From Asaia bogorensis (lineage in GTDB: Bacteria > Pseudomonadota > Alphaproteobacteria > Acetobacterales > Acetobacteraceae): 15,862 bases of DNA. Where the stretch lies: assembly GCA_945874515.1 (NCBI GenBank), contig CAMCHA010000008.1, positions 1 through 15,862 on the forward strand, read 5' to 3'. The position numbers were made by a program, and so were the translations under genes. Below the pieces are notes generated by a model, which had not been told where the DNA came from, did no database searches, and worked only from the letters and a program-made list of their open reading frames with translations. Of the stretch, positions 1-6,791 are shown piece by piece (the first letter of the stretch is position 1; every line of letters begins with the position of its first letter).

Positions 1-149
1 GTGAGGAGCTCTATAAGGTGATCTCCTTCAATTATTATGAGGAAATCAGCGCCATTATCCTGCTGATCATCCTGACTGTCGTCATTGTTGACTTGCTATC
101 CGAAAAGCTGCGCCACGCCGCGATTGGCCGGCTGGAGGCTGCGCGATGA
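1..149 (+). CDS. phnE: PhnE-type ABC transporter permease, C-terminal fragment (cut by window edge)
   Basis: This is the last 48 codons of a membrane permease whose start lies left of the window. The reading frame begins at base 3 and ends in TGA at 147-149. What is visible is a short charged stretch, one strongly hydrophobic helix rich in I, L and V that ends in VDLLSEKLR, and a basic cytoplasmic tail. This is how PhnE-family phosphonate permeases end, and the next gene ends in the same pattern (hydrophobic helix, then IDWISGRIRRR). The stop overlaps the ATG of the next gene by 4 bases (ATGA), so the two are almost certainly one operon and translationally coupled. By family knowledge the importer would also need an ATPase (PhnC) and a binding protein (PhnD), expected upstream and not visible here. 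The phosphonate or phosphite substrate is inferred from the family only. Confidence 0.8.
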   Translation, partial: EELYKVISFNYYEEISAIILLIILTVVIVDLLSEKLRHAAIGRLEAAR

Positions 150-973
150 GTGAGAGCAGCATCACGACTTGGCGTGCGCGCATGCCGGCCGCCTTCGGGC
201 CAGGGCCTATGCAACGCGGCCTGCGCTTTCTGGGCCTGGCGCTGTTCCTGGTTTGGTTCGTCGGCACGCTCTGGTATTTTGATTTCTCGCCGACACGGCT
301 TTGGAATGGCCTAAGCGGGCTTGGTAAGATTCTTGTGCTGATGATCCCACCCTCCCCCGGGGAGCTTTGGGTCGAGATCATGAAGGGCATGGCGGAGAGT
401 GTCGCCATGGCGTTCCTCGGCACTTTCCTGGCCGCCATTGTCGCCATTCCGCTGGGCTTCATGGGGGCGCGCAATGTGGTGACGGTGACACTGCTGCGCT
501 TTTCCTTCCGCCGCGTGCTGGATGGCATGCGCGGTGTGGATCAATTGATCTGGGCGCTGGCTTTTGTGCGCGCGGTGGGGCTTGGGCCACTGGCCGGGGT
601 GCTCGCGATTTTTGTCTCAGACATCGGGATCCTGTCGAAGCTTTATGCGGAAGCCATCGAAAACGCCGAAAAGCGCCAGGCAGAGGGTGTGACAGCCGCC
701 GGCGCCGGGCGCCTGCTTGGTATCCGTTTCGGGATTCTGCCGCAGGTCGCACCCGTCATGCTGGCCCAGGCGCTCTATTTCTTTGAGAGCAATACGCGTT
801 CCGCTTCCATCCTGGGCGTGGTGGGCGCGGGCGGGATTGGGCTGCAAATCGCCGAGCGCATTCGCGTGCGCCATTGGGATGAGGTGGCCTTCATCATCAT
901 CCTGATGATCATCACCGTCGCCGCAATTGATTGGATTTCCGGGCGCATCCGCCGCCGCCTGATCACCGCCTGA
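146..973 (+). CDS. phnE: PhnE-family phosphonate ABC transporter permease
   Basis: This 275-residue inner-membrane permease belongs to a phosphonate-type ABC importer. Hydrophobic helices are visible near residues 28-45, 84-108, 130-163 and 245-262. The cytoplasmic coupling loop that contacts the ATPase (EAA loop) lies at about 169-203: EAIENAEKRQ..., then AAGAGRLLGIRFGILPQ. It is followed by the family-typical stretch SILGVVGAGGIG (221-232). The length matches PhnE proteins. The ATG at 146 is chosen because it forms an ATGA overlap with the preceding permease. Two different PhnE genes in tandem suggest a heterodimeric channel, a known arrangement for this family. No ATPase or binding-protein gene follows; the next gene is an unrelated exporter after a 77-base gap. 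The family is clear, but the exact substrate (phosphonate, phosphite or another phosphorus compound) cannot be read from the sequence. Confidence 0.9.
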   Translation: MSESSITTWRARMPAAFGPGPMQRGLRFLGLALFLVWFVGTLWYFDFSPTRLWNGLSGLGKILVLMIPPSPGELWVEIMKGMAESVAMAFLGTFLAAIVAIPLGFMGARNVVTVTLLRFSFRRVLDGMRGVDQLIWALAFVRAVGLGPLAGVLAIFVSDIGILSKLYAEAIENAEKRQAEGVTAAGAGRLLGIRFGILPQVAPVMLAQALYFFESNTRSASILGVVGAGGIGLQIAERIRVRHWDEVAFIIILMIITVAAIDWISGRIRRRLITA

Positions 974-1014
974 CCTGACCTGCCCAGTTCCTGGGTGACG
1001 GCCGCGCCCAATCC

Positions 1015-1041
1015 AGCCTAGGCTTTCCCTATGGGGAAACC
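1015..1041. promoter_or_regulatory. Palindrome plus small hairpin upstream of the MFS gene
   Basis: The 77-base gap between phnE and the MFS exporter holds a perfect 10-base palindrome, AGCCTAGGCT (1015-1024). It runs into an inverted repeat TTTCCC / GGGAAA (1024-1029 and 1034-1039, loop TATG), flanked by GG and CC that can extend the stem past one bulged base. The structure ends 9 bases before the start codon at 1051, so it could be a repressor operator or a 5' leader hairpin that limits ribosome access. A further 5-bp stem, CCCAG/CTGGG, lies at 983-995 just after the phnE stop but has no T-run. No convincing -35/-10 pair is visible. The function is inferred from position only. Confidence 0.3.
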
Positions 1042-1050
1042 GGGACGGGC

Positions 1051-2568
1051 ATGAGCGGGGCAGCGCCGCAGGGGGGCATATTCAGCATCAGCGGCCGGCA
1101 ATGGCTGATCCTGCTGATGGTGCAATTGGCCAATCTGCTATTCGGCATGACCATCACGCTGGCCAATCTGGTGCTGCCGGATATGCGGGGTGCGCTTTCG
1201 GCCACGCAGGATGAAATCTCCTGGGTCATTACACTCAATCTTGTGGCGACGGCGGTGGCCACGCCGGTCACAGGATGGCTCGCGAGCCGGCTTGGCTGGC
1301 GCAATCTGATGTTCGGGACGGTGCTTGGCTTCACCATCTGTTCTTTGCTCTGCGGCTTGGCGACCAGCCTTGATACGCTGATCCTGGCGCGGATTGGTCA
1401 GGGTGCTTTTGGTGCGCCGATCATGCCCATGGGGCAGGCGATATTGCTGGCGTCCTTCCCACGACATTTGCAACCGACCGCGATTGTGATCTGGGGCGTG
1501 GGCGCGGTGTTTGGCCCCGTGCTGGGCCCGATCCTGGGCGCCATGGCGACCGAGGCTTGGAATTGGCGGGCGGCGTTTTTCATGATTGTGCCGCCAGGCA
1601 TCGCCACCTTGGTCTGCATTTGGTTCGCTTTATCCGATAGGACCGAACGCAAGCCCGTTTCCTTTGACTGGACGGGCTTTCTGGCGCTTTCCATCGCCAT
1701 CATCTGCATCCAGTTGATCCTGGATCGCGGCCAAAGGCTGGATTGGTTCGAAGCGCCGGAAATGATTGCCTGCGCCGTGATTGGCGCCATCAGCTTCTAT
1801 ATCTTCGTCGCACATTGCCTGACAGCATCGGCGCCTTTTCTTAATCCGCGTTTGTTCCTGGACCGCAATTTTGCCATCGGCACCGCCATCGCCTTTGTCA
1901 TGGGGATGCTGGCCTTCACCAGCCTGACGCTATTCCCGACCATGCTGCATGATCTGCGCGGCTATCCGGATAATGCGGTGAGTATCCTGATCGCAGCGCG
2001 CGGGATGGGGAATTGGGTGGCGTTCCTGGTGGTGGTGCAACTAACCCGCTGGGCGCCGCGTTTCACCATTGGGCTTGGGCTATTCTTTCAGGCTGCCTCC
2101 GGTTTCTGGATGGCGCAATTCGATATCAATGTGACAGAGAGCCAAATCTTCTGGGCGCATCTGCTGCAAGGTTTTGGCCAATCCATTGCCTTTACGCCCA
2201 TGACCGTGATGGCGTTTTCAACGCTGCCCGCGCATCAAGTGACAGAAGGTTCAGCCATTTTCACGCTGATGCGCAATTTTGGATCGAGCCTGTTCATTTC
2301 CATCGCGGTGATGATGCTGATCCGTTCAAGCAGCGAAAACTACGCGCGGCTTGGCGAATTCGTGACGCCCTATAACAAGCTGCTGTTCCTGCCGAGCTTT
2401 CCGGCAAGCTGGGATCTGGAAAGCGCGTCTGGGCTGTTCCGCTTGGCCGGCGAAATCCAGCGCCAGGCCGCCATGATCGGCTATGTGAATGCGTTTTATC
2501 TGATGGCGGTGACGGCGGCGCTTAGTGTGCCGCTCGCCTTCTTCATGCAGCGGGCGAAGCGGGGTTAG
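1051..2568 (+). CDS. MFS exporter, DHA2 (EmrB/QacA-like) family
   Basis: This 505-residue major facilitator protein probably exports drugs or toxic organic compounds by proton antiport. The length and about 14 hydrophobic segments fit the DHA2 branch. TM1 carries the family-like LANLVLPDMRGALSATQDEISWV pattern (38-59, interrupted here only by description). A weak motif A, GWLASRLGWRNL, lies at 75-86. Motif C, GVGAVFGPVLGPILGA, lies at 149-164 and marks antiporters. NWRAAFFMIVPPG at 171-183 matches the usual 'WRWIFLINVPxG' of EmrB proteins. Motif A lacks the usual acidic residue (S in place of D). No EmrA/HlyD-type membrane fusion gene and no regulator gene adjoin it, so partner and substrate are unknown. 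The start ATG follows a purine-rich GGAAACCGGGACGGGC stretch. The stop overlaps the end of the convergent DUF169 gene by 4 bases. Confidence 0.9.
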   Translation: MSGAAPQGGIFSISGRQWLILLMVQLANLLFGMTITLANLVLPDMRGALSATQDEISWVITLNLVATAVATPVTGWLASRLGWRNLMFGTVLGFTICSLLCGLATSLDTLILARIGQGAFGAPIMPMGQAILLASFPRHLQPTAIVIWGVGAVFGPVLGPILGAMATEAWNWRAAFFMIVPPGIATLVCIWFALSDRTERKPVSFDWTGFLALSIAIICIQLILDRGQRLDWFEAPEMIACAVIGAISFYIFVAHCLTASAPFLNPRLFLDRNFAIGTAIAFVMGMLAFTSLTLFPTMLHDLRGYPDNAVSILIAARGMGNWVAFLVVVQLTRWAPRFTIGLGLFFQAASGFWMAQFDINVTESQIFWAHLLQGFGQSIAFTPMTVMAFSTLPAHQVTEGSAIFTLMRNFGSSLFISIAVMMLIRSSSENYARLGEFVTPYNKLLFLPSFPASWDLESASGLFRLAGEIQRQAAMIGYVNAFYLMAVTAALSVPLAFFMQRAKRG

Positions 2569-3377
2569 CTTTTCCCCGCATAGGATTTCGCCATGCCATC
2601 CGCTGGATCAGCCTGCGGGCCATAGGGCATGATGGGATAACGCAAGCCAGCCTTGGAAAGGCCGAGCAAGCCTTCCACGGCACGCGCCAAATCTTCGGGC
2701 GGGCAGGCCATCAGCATCTCATCATCCGCCACACCACCATAGCGGCGTTCCGCATAGCAGGGGATGGAAAGGCAGACGGTTTTATCACGCAAAGCGCGGC
2801 CCCAGGAATCGGCGCAGGCGCTTTCGCCAGTGATGGAGAAATCATAGCGCTTATAGTTCTTCCATTGCAGCCCGTTGATGAACAGGATCATTTGCGCGGG
2901 ATTGGCGTAGAACAGGCAGATATCCGGCGGGTCCAGCCGGGCGGAACGCAAGGGCGCTACCACCAGCCCCTTATAGCGCGCCGGCACGCGCGGCATTTGT
3001 GCCTGATGCAAGCGCCCCGCTTCGCGGTTTTCAAACCACACCCCTTCGAATTTGCGGCCCGACAGGTATAGTTCTGAGGGCTCATTCAGCCCAATCACGC
3101 CGCCGCAATTGCTAAAGCCCGGCACATTTTCTTCCGTAATGCCAAGCGTGAAACCCGCGATGCGCGCATGGGTCACCAATTGGCAGGTGGAGAATTTCTT
3201 GCCTTCCGTCGGGCGACGAAGCCCGGGGATTTTCGCCATTTCCTCGGCGTCATCAAACAGCTTCATGCCGATGGGAAAGGTGCGCAGCTTCAGCAATTCG
3301 CCAAGCTGGCGGGCCAGTTCGGCAATGGCCTTGGCATCAAGTGCCGGTTTTTCGGCAGTGGGCAGGGCATCGGGCAT
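2565..3377 (-). CDS. DUF169 family protein
   Basis: This 270-residue soluble protein of the DUF169 family (COG2043) has no established biochemical role. It has no signal peptide or membrane helix, so it should be cytoplasmic. Family-like features are a leading LARQLGELLKLRTFPIGMKLF region (21-41, described only), a cysteine-centred STCQLVTHAR (63-72), GFSNCGGVIGL (87-97), SGESACAD (183-190) and LSIPCYAERRYGG (203-215). There are seven cysteines (65, 91, 154, 188, 202, 207, 225), several in these conserved blocks, which hints at a metal, cofactor or redox role. That hint is inference. The start is well supported: GGAGG at 3386-3390 sits 8 bases before the ATG. Upstream, on the same strand, lies a large palindrome (3441-3484) and then the end of the nuclease gene. 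A link to the repair locus is possible but unproven. Confidence 0.85.
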   Translation of the reverse strand: MPDALPTAEKPALDAKAIAELARQLGELLKLRTFPIGMKLFDDAEEMAKIPGLRRPTEGKKFSTCQLVTHARIAGFTLGITEENVPGFSNCGGVIGLNEPSELYLSGRKFEGVWFENREAGRLHQAQMPRVPARYKGLVVAPLRSARLDPPDICLFYANPAQMILFINGLQWKNYKRYDFSITGESACADSWGRALRDKTVCLSIPCYAERRYGGVADDEMLMACPPEDLARAVEGLLGLSKAGLRYPIMPYGPQADPADGMAKSYAGKS

Positions 3378-3440
3378 GGCTGGTTCCTCCGGCCCCCATC
3401 ATGGCCCCTGTTGCGGCGGTGCGCCATGGCCCCGGCCGAA

Positions 3441-3484
3441 GCATTTTCTAGCCAAGTGGAATCACTTGGCGGCTCGGAAAATGC
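3441..3484. repeat. Nested perfect inverted repeat between the DUF169 and nuclease genes
   Basis: Two perfect 8-bp stems are nested. The outer arms are GCATTTTC (3441-3448) and GAAAATGC (3477-3484). The inner arms are GCCAAGTG (3451-3458) and CACTTGGC (3463-3470), around a GAAT loop. The stems are separated by TA on one side and GGCTCG on the other. The element is AT-richer than its GC-rich flank. It starts 14 bases past the nuclease stop and 64 bases upstream of the DUF169 ATG. Neither side has a T-run, so it is not a classic intrinsic terminator. Options are an operator for a dimeric regulator, a transcription barrier or RNA 3'-end protector, or one copy of a dispersed palindromic element. 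I saw no second copy in the window. Confidence 0.7.
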
Positions 3485-3497
3485 GATCAAACAAAAA

Positions 3498-4211
3498 TTA
3501 GGACGCTTCCGGTGAACGCATGTGAACGGGAAGGGTCCTGGCGGCCAAGGGAAAGGAATAAAGCCGTTCCTCCCCCAGCAGAAAGGCACGCCCACCCAGC
3601 GGAAAAAGCCTTGCAATGGCGGGATCGGTCACGCAAAGCCCGCCGGTGAAGGCGCCAAAGGCGGGCATGATCACACGGCGCGGATTGGCCACAAAGCAGG
3701 GACGCGAAATCCCGCCCGCCCGTGTGGGCGCTGTGGCCTTGGGGTGAAAATGACCGGCGATTTCCGGCGGCGCCTGTCGCGAAAAGGGGCTTGGGATATG
3801 CCGGAACGTGATGGGGCCCTGGCGCCATTCGGCAAAAGCCTCACCGGGCAGATCACAAGGCGGCGCGGGGTCGTGATTGCCCAGCACCCAGATGGGTTCA
3901 AGCCCATCCAGCAACCGCAGCAGCGCCGCGCGATCCTCCGCGCCAAGCCGGGCTGCGCCATTAGCGTCATGGAAACTATCGCCCAGAAACACCAAGCGCT
4001 TCGGGCCATAGCGCCGGATCAGTAGCGCCAAGCGCGCGAGCGTTTCGCGCGTATCATAAGGCGGCAGGAAATATCCCGCGCGCGCAAAAGCGCTCCCTTT
4101 CTCCAGATGCAAATCTGCAACGCAAAGCAGCTTCTGCGCCGGCCAATGCAGCACGCCGGCAGGGTCGAGCATCATTCGCTCTGCCCCCAAATGCAGCGGT
4201 GCGGCGTTCAT
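3498..4211 (-). CDS. pdeM: Ligase-associated DNA damage response endonuclease PdeM (MPE-type metallophosphoesterase)
   Basis: This 237-residue protein has a calcineurin-like metallophosphoesterase fold. Metal-site motifs appear in order: DLHLEKG (D33, H35), GDSFHD (D78, H81), GNHDP (N112, H113), a histidine at 138, and GHFHP (H154, H156). The DLHLEKGS and GHFHPKA blocks are typical of the ligase-associated subfamily. By family knowledge, the Pseudomonas putida homologue (MPE) is a manganese-dependent single-strand DNA endonuclease. Here the gene would supply the nicking or flap-trimming step of the repair set. The start is the ATG that overlaps the helicase stop by 4 bases (ATGA, 4208-4211), so helicase and nuclease are co-transcribed and probably translated at a fixed ratio. 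All expected metal ligands are present, and the length is normal for the family. Confidence 0.93.
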   Translation of the reverse strand: MNAAPLHLGAERMMLDPAGVLHWPAQKLLCVADLHLEKGSAFARAGYFLPPYDTRETLARLALLIRRYGPKRLVFLGDSFHDANGAARLGAEDRAALLRLLDGLEPIWVLGNHDPAPPCDLPGEAFAEWRQGPITFRHIPSPFSRQAPPEIAGHFHPKATAPTRAGGISRPCFVANPRRVIMPAFGAFTGGLCVTDPAIARLFPLGGRAFLLGEERLYSFPLAARTLPVHMRSPEAS

Positions 4212-6742
4212 GAGGCGCGCCTCGGTGCATTACGGATGAAGCGCGACCTCCGCGCCTCACGCGGTTTTGGCCGCGCTGAGGCACCGCGCGTGATGATGCC
4301 ATCCGTCATGTCGGCGAGCGTTTCGCCAAATTCTTCCGCGCCATCGGTGGCCTCAGCAACCAAGGCGGCGGCTTCCGCCAGCAACGCATCCTCAGCCCCG
4401 CCCGCCACCCATTCGCGGCCTTCTTCGATCAGCGCTGGCACAGCAAGAGGTGAAACACGCGAAAGCGCGCGATGCGTGATGCGCCCCTGAATGCGCGCAA
4501 GAAGGGAAGCGATACGCGCCACATCCGTCAGCCCCTGTGCGGCTTCCGCGCGTGTGGCGCGCAGCAGGATGTGATCCGGTTCATGCCGGCGCAGCACATC
4601 ATAAATCAAATCCGCATTCATGGTCATGTGCCGGCCTGATTTTTCCGCGCCTGGATGATGCTTTTCAATGAGCCCGGCAATGGTCGCGATGTTGCGAAAG
4701 CTGCGCCGCAGCATGGAAGATTCCGCGAGCCATTCTTCCATCTCATCGCCCAGAATATCTTCAGCGAACAGCCTTTCCACGCCAGTCGGTTCAAAGGCGG
4801 ACCAGATCGCCAGCACATAATCCGTGCCCACATAACCAAGCGGCCCCATACCAAGCCGTTCCATGCGCTTCGTCACCAAAAGCCCAAGCGTTTGATGCGC
4901 AAGCCGCCCTTCAAACGTATAGGCCACCAGGAACCAGCGCCCGCCACGCGGGAAGGTTTCAATCAGCAAGCCATCGGATGGCGGCAATTCGCTCCGCAGG
5001 CTTTGTAGCCGGAGCCATTCCTGCACCGGTTCCGGCAAATGCGCCCAGCGCGAAGGATCGTGCAAAATCGCGCGCACCCGCGCGGCGAGCCAGCTGGTCA
5101 GTGGCATGCGGCTACCGGCATAAACCGGCACGCGCGGTTCATCGCCACCGCCGGGGCTGACAATCACCGCGGCCGGGTCAAGTCTTTCATACCGCACCAC
5201 CTGGCCCGCAAACAAAAAACAATCGCCGGCCGTGAGGGTGGAGACGAACCATTCCTCCACCTCCCCCAAAGTGCCGCCGCCACGAAACCGCACCTTGATC
5301 ATGGGGGTTTCGACAATGGTGCCGAGATTCATGCGCAATTGCCGCGCCACGCGCGTATCGCGGACATGCAGCAGGCCTTCGGAGTCACGAAACAGGCGGC
5401 TGAAACGCTCATAAGCCGCCAGCGCATAGCCGCCATCTTCCACAAAGCGGACCACATCATCGAAATCGCGCCGCGTGAGTGCGGCATAGGGCGCGGCACG
5501 GATCACCTCGGCATAAAGCGCATCCGGATGAAAAGGCGCGTGGCAGGCCATGGCCAGCACATGCTGCGCCAGCACATCCAAGCCACCAGGGCGTGGTGGG
5601 TCGCCATCCAATTCGCCCGCCGCCACGGCTTCCATCGCGGCCACGCATTCAATCACCTCAAACCGATTGGCCGGGACCAGCACGGCGTGAGAGGGCTCAT
5701 CCATCCGGTGATTGGCGCGGCCCACACGCTGCAATAGCCGCGCGACACCTTTGGGTGCGCCAATCTGGATCACCTGATCCACATCCCCCCAATCAATGCC
5801 GAGATCGAGTGAGGCGGTGGCAACCACCGCGCGCAGCTTGCCCGCCGCCATGGCCGCTTCCACTTTGCGGCGCTGTTCAATTTCAAGGCTGCCGTGATGT
5901 AGTGCGATCGGCAGCGCTGCCTCATTCAGCCGCCAAAGTGCTGCGAAGCAAAGCTCTGCCTGGGCGCGGGTATTGACGAAGACAATCGTGACCCGCGCGG
6001 CTTCAATGCGGCGATAGACTTCCGGCATGGAAGCCAGCCCCATATGCCCACCCCAGGGCAAATGGCCTTCGGGCAATTGCAAATCGAATACCGGGGCGGC
6101 GCCGCCTTCCGCCGTGATCAGCCGAACAGACGCCGCTTGCGCATCCGGCGCCAGCCAGGCGCGCAAGGCATCAGGCACGGCGACGGTTGCGGAAAGCCCG
6201 ATGCGCTTGGCTCCTGGCGCCAGCACCGCCAAACGAGACAGGCACAGCGCCAATTGATCGCCGCGCTTGGTGCCGGCCAAAGCGTGGATTTCATCAATGA
6301 TGATGCCACCGAGGCCCGCGAAAATCTCCTGCGCATCGGGCAGTGAGAGCAAAAGCGTGAGGCTTTCCGGCGTGGTCAGTAGGATATGCGGCGGGGTGGC
6401 GCGCTGCCGCGCGCGGCGATTAGCGGGTGTGTCACCCGTGCGAGTTTCAACGCGAATGGGCATCGCCATATCGGCAATCGGCGCCATCAGATTGCGCGCA
6501 ATATCCACCGCCAAGGCCTTGAGCGGCGAGATATAAACCGTGTGCAAGCCTTCCCGATGTGCGGCGGCCAAATCCAATAATGTCGGCAGGAAACCGGCCA
6601 AAGTCTTGCCCCCACCGGTGGGTGCCACCAGCAGTGCGTGATCACCGCCCGCCACCGCCGCCAAAACATCAAGCTGGTGCGCCCGCGGCTGCCAGCCACG
6701 CGCCGCAAACCAGCCGGCAAAAGGTTCTGGTAATGTTCGCAT
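4208..6742 (-). CDS. Ligase-associated DNA damage response DEXH-box helicase (Lhr-type)
   Basis: This 844-residue superfamily 2 helicase is of the Lhr-core type. RecA domain 1 holds the Q-like HQLDVL (22-27), Walker A APTGGGKT (40-47), TTPESL (123-128), the Walker B DEIH box (150-153) and SAT (184-186). RecA domain 2 holds FVNTRAQ (255-261), ALHHGS (280-285), ATASLDLGIDWG (308-319) and the arginine-finger motif QRVGRANHR (338-346). The remaining ~450 residues are the Lhr winged-helix and core region. Known Lhr-core homologues are ATP-driven 3'-to-5' DNA translocases. The start ATG at 6742 is favoured because LPEPFAGWFAARGW (4-17) looks like the usual N-terminus. A GTTC-N7-GTTC box covers codons 2-7, so LexA control is likely. 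The gene shares a 49-base divergent gap with the exonuclease gene. Confidence 0.93.
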   Translation of the reverse strand: MRTLPEPFAGWFAARGWQPRAHQLDVLAAVAGGDHALLVAPTGGGKTLAGFLPTLLDLAAAHREGLHTVYISPLKALAVDIARNLMAPIADMAMPIRVETRTGDTPANRRARQRATPPHILLTTPESLTLLLSLPDAQEIFAGLGGIIIDEIHALAGTKRGDQLALCLSRLAVLAPGAKRIGLSATVAVPDALRAWLAPDAQAASVRLITAEGGAAPVFDLQLPEGHLPWGGHMGLASMPEVYRRIEAARVTIVFVNTRAQAELCFAALWRLNEAALPIALHHGSLEIEQRRKVEAAMAAGKLRAVVATASLDLGIDWGDVDQVIQIGAPKGVARLLQRVGRANHRMDEPSHAVLVPANRFEVIECVAAMEAVAAGELDGDPPRPGGLDVLAQHVLAMACHAPFHPDALYAEVIRAAPYAALTRRDFDDVVRFVEDGGYALAAYERFSRLFRDSEGLLHVRDTRVARQLRMNLGTIVETPMIKVRFRGGGTLGEVEEWFVSTLTAGDCFLFAGQVVRYERLDPAAVIVSPGGGDEPRVPVYAGSRMPLTSWLAARVRAILHDPSRWAHLPEPVQEWLRLQSLRSELPPSDGLLIETFPRGGRWFLVAYTFEGRLAHQTLGLLVTKRMERLGMGPLGYVGTDYVLAIWSAFEPTGVERLFAEDILGDEMEEWLAESSMLRRSFRNIATIAGLIEKHHPGAEKSGRHMTMNADLIYDVLRRHEPDHILLRATRAEAAQGLTDVARIASLLARIQGRITHRALSRVSPLAVPALIEEGREWVAGGAEDALLAEAAALVAEATDGAEEFGETLADMTDGIITRGASARPKPREARRSRFIRNAPRRAS
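6724..6738 (+). promoter_or_regulatory. Putative SOS box (alphaproteobacterial LexA site, GTTC-N7-GTTC)
   Basis: GTTC at 6724-6727 and GTTC at 6735-6738 are separated by exactly 7 bases (TGGTAAT). This is the direct-repeat LexA operator known in Rhizobiales, Rhodobacterales and Caulobacter. A random 15.9-kb sequence would hold about half such a site over both strands, so the match alone is weak. Its place is what counts: 53 bases before the exonuclease ATG and just inside the helicase start, at the junction of two divergent DNA-repair units. For the rightward unit it sits where a -35 region could be. For the leftward unit it would lie at or just past the transcription start and block elongation. 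No other GTTC-N7-GTTC was noticed in the window. Confidence 0.65.
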
Positions 6743-6791
6743 TTGGCGCTATCTATGGCGTGACTCGCCCCTGAGGCAAGACCGGAACCGC
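6743..6791. promoter_or_regulatory. Shared divergent promoter region of the repair locus
   Basis: This 49-base gap separates the helicase ATG (leftward) from the exonuclease ATG (rightward), so both promoters must overlap here or extend into the coding starts. The only AT-rich core is around GCTATCTATGG (6748-6758), which could act as a weak -10 on either strand (TATCTA rightward; ATAGAT leftward with TTGCCT 17 bases before it). Both are poor matches to the sigma-70 consensus. The adjoining SOS-type box reaches 6738. Confidence 0.4.

Noticed and set aside
244..259. Second GTTC...GTTC pair that resembles an SOS box
   Set aside because: The spacer is 8 bases instead of 7, and it lies inside the phnE coding sequence away from any promoter.
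3441..3484. Palindrome read as an intrinsic terminator
   Set aside because: Neither strand has a run of T after the stem, so it is annotated as an inverted repeat of unknown role.
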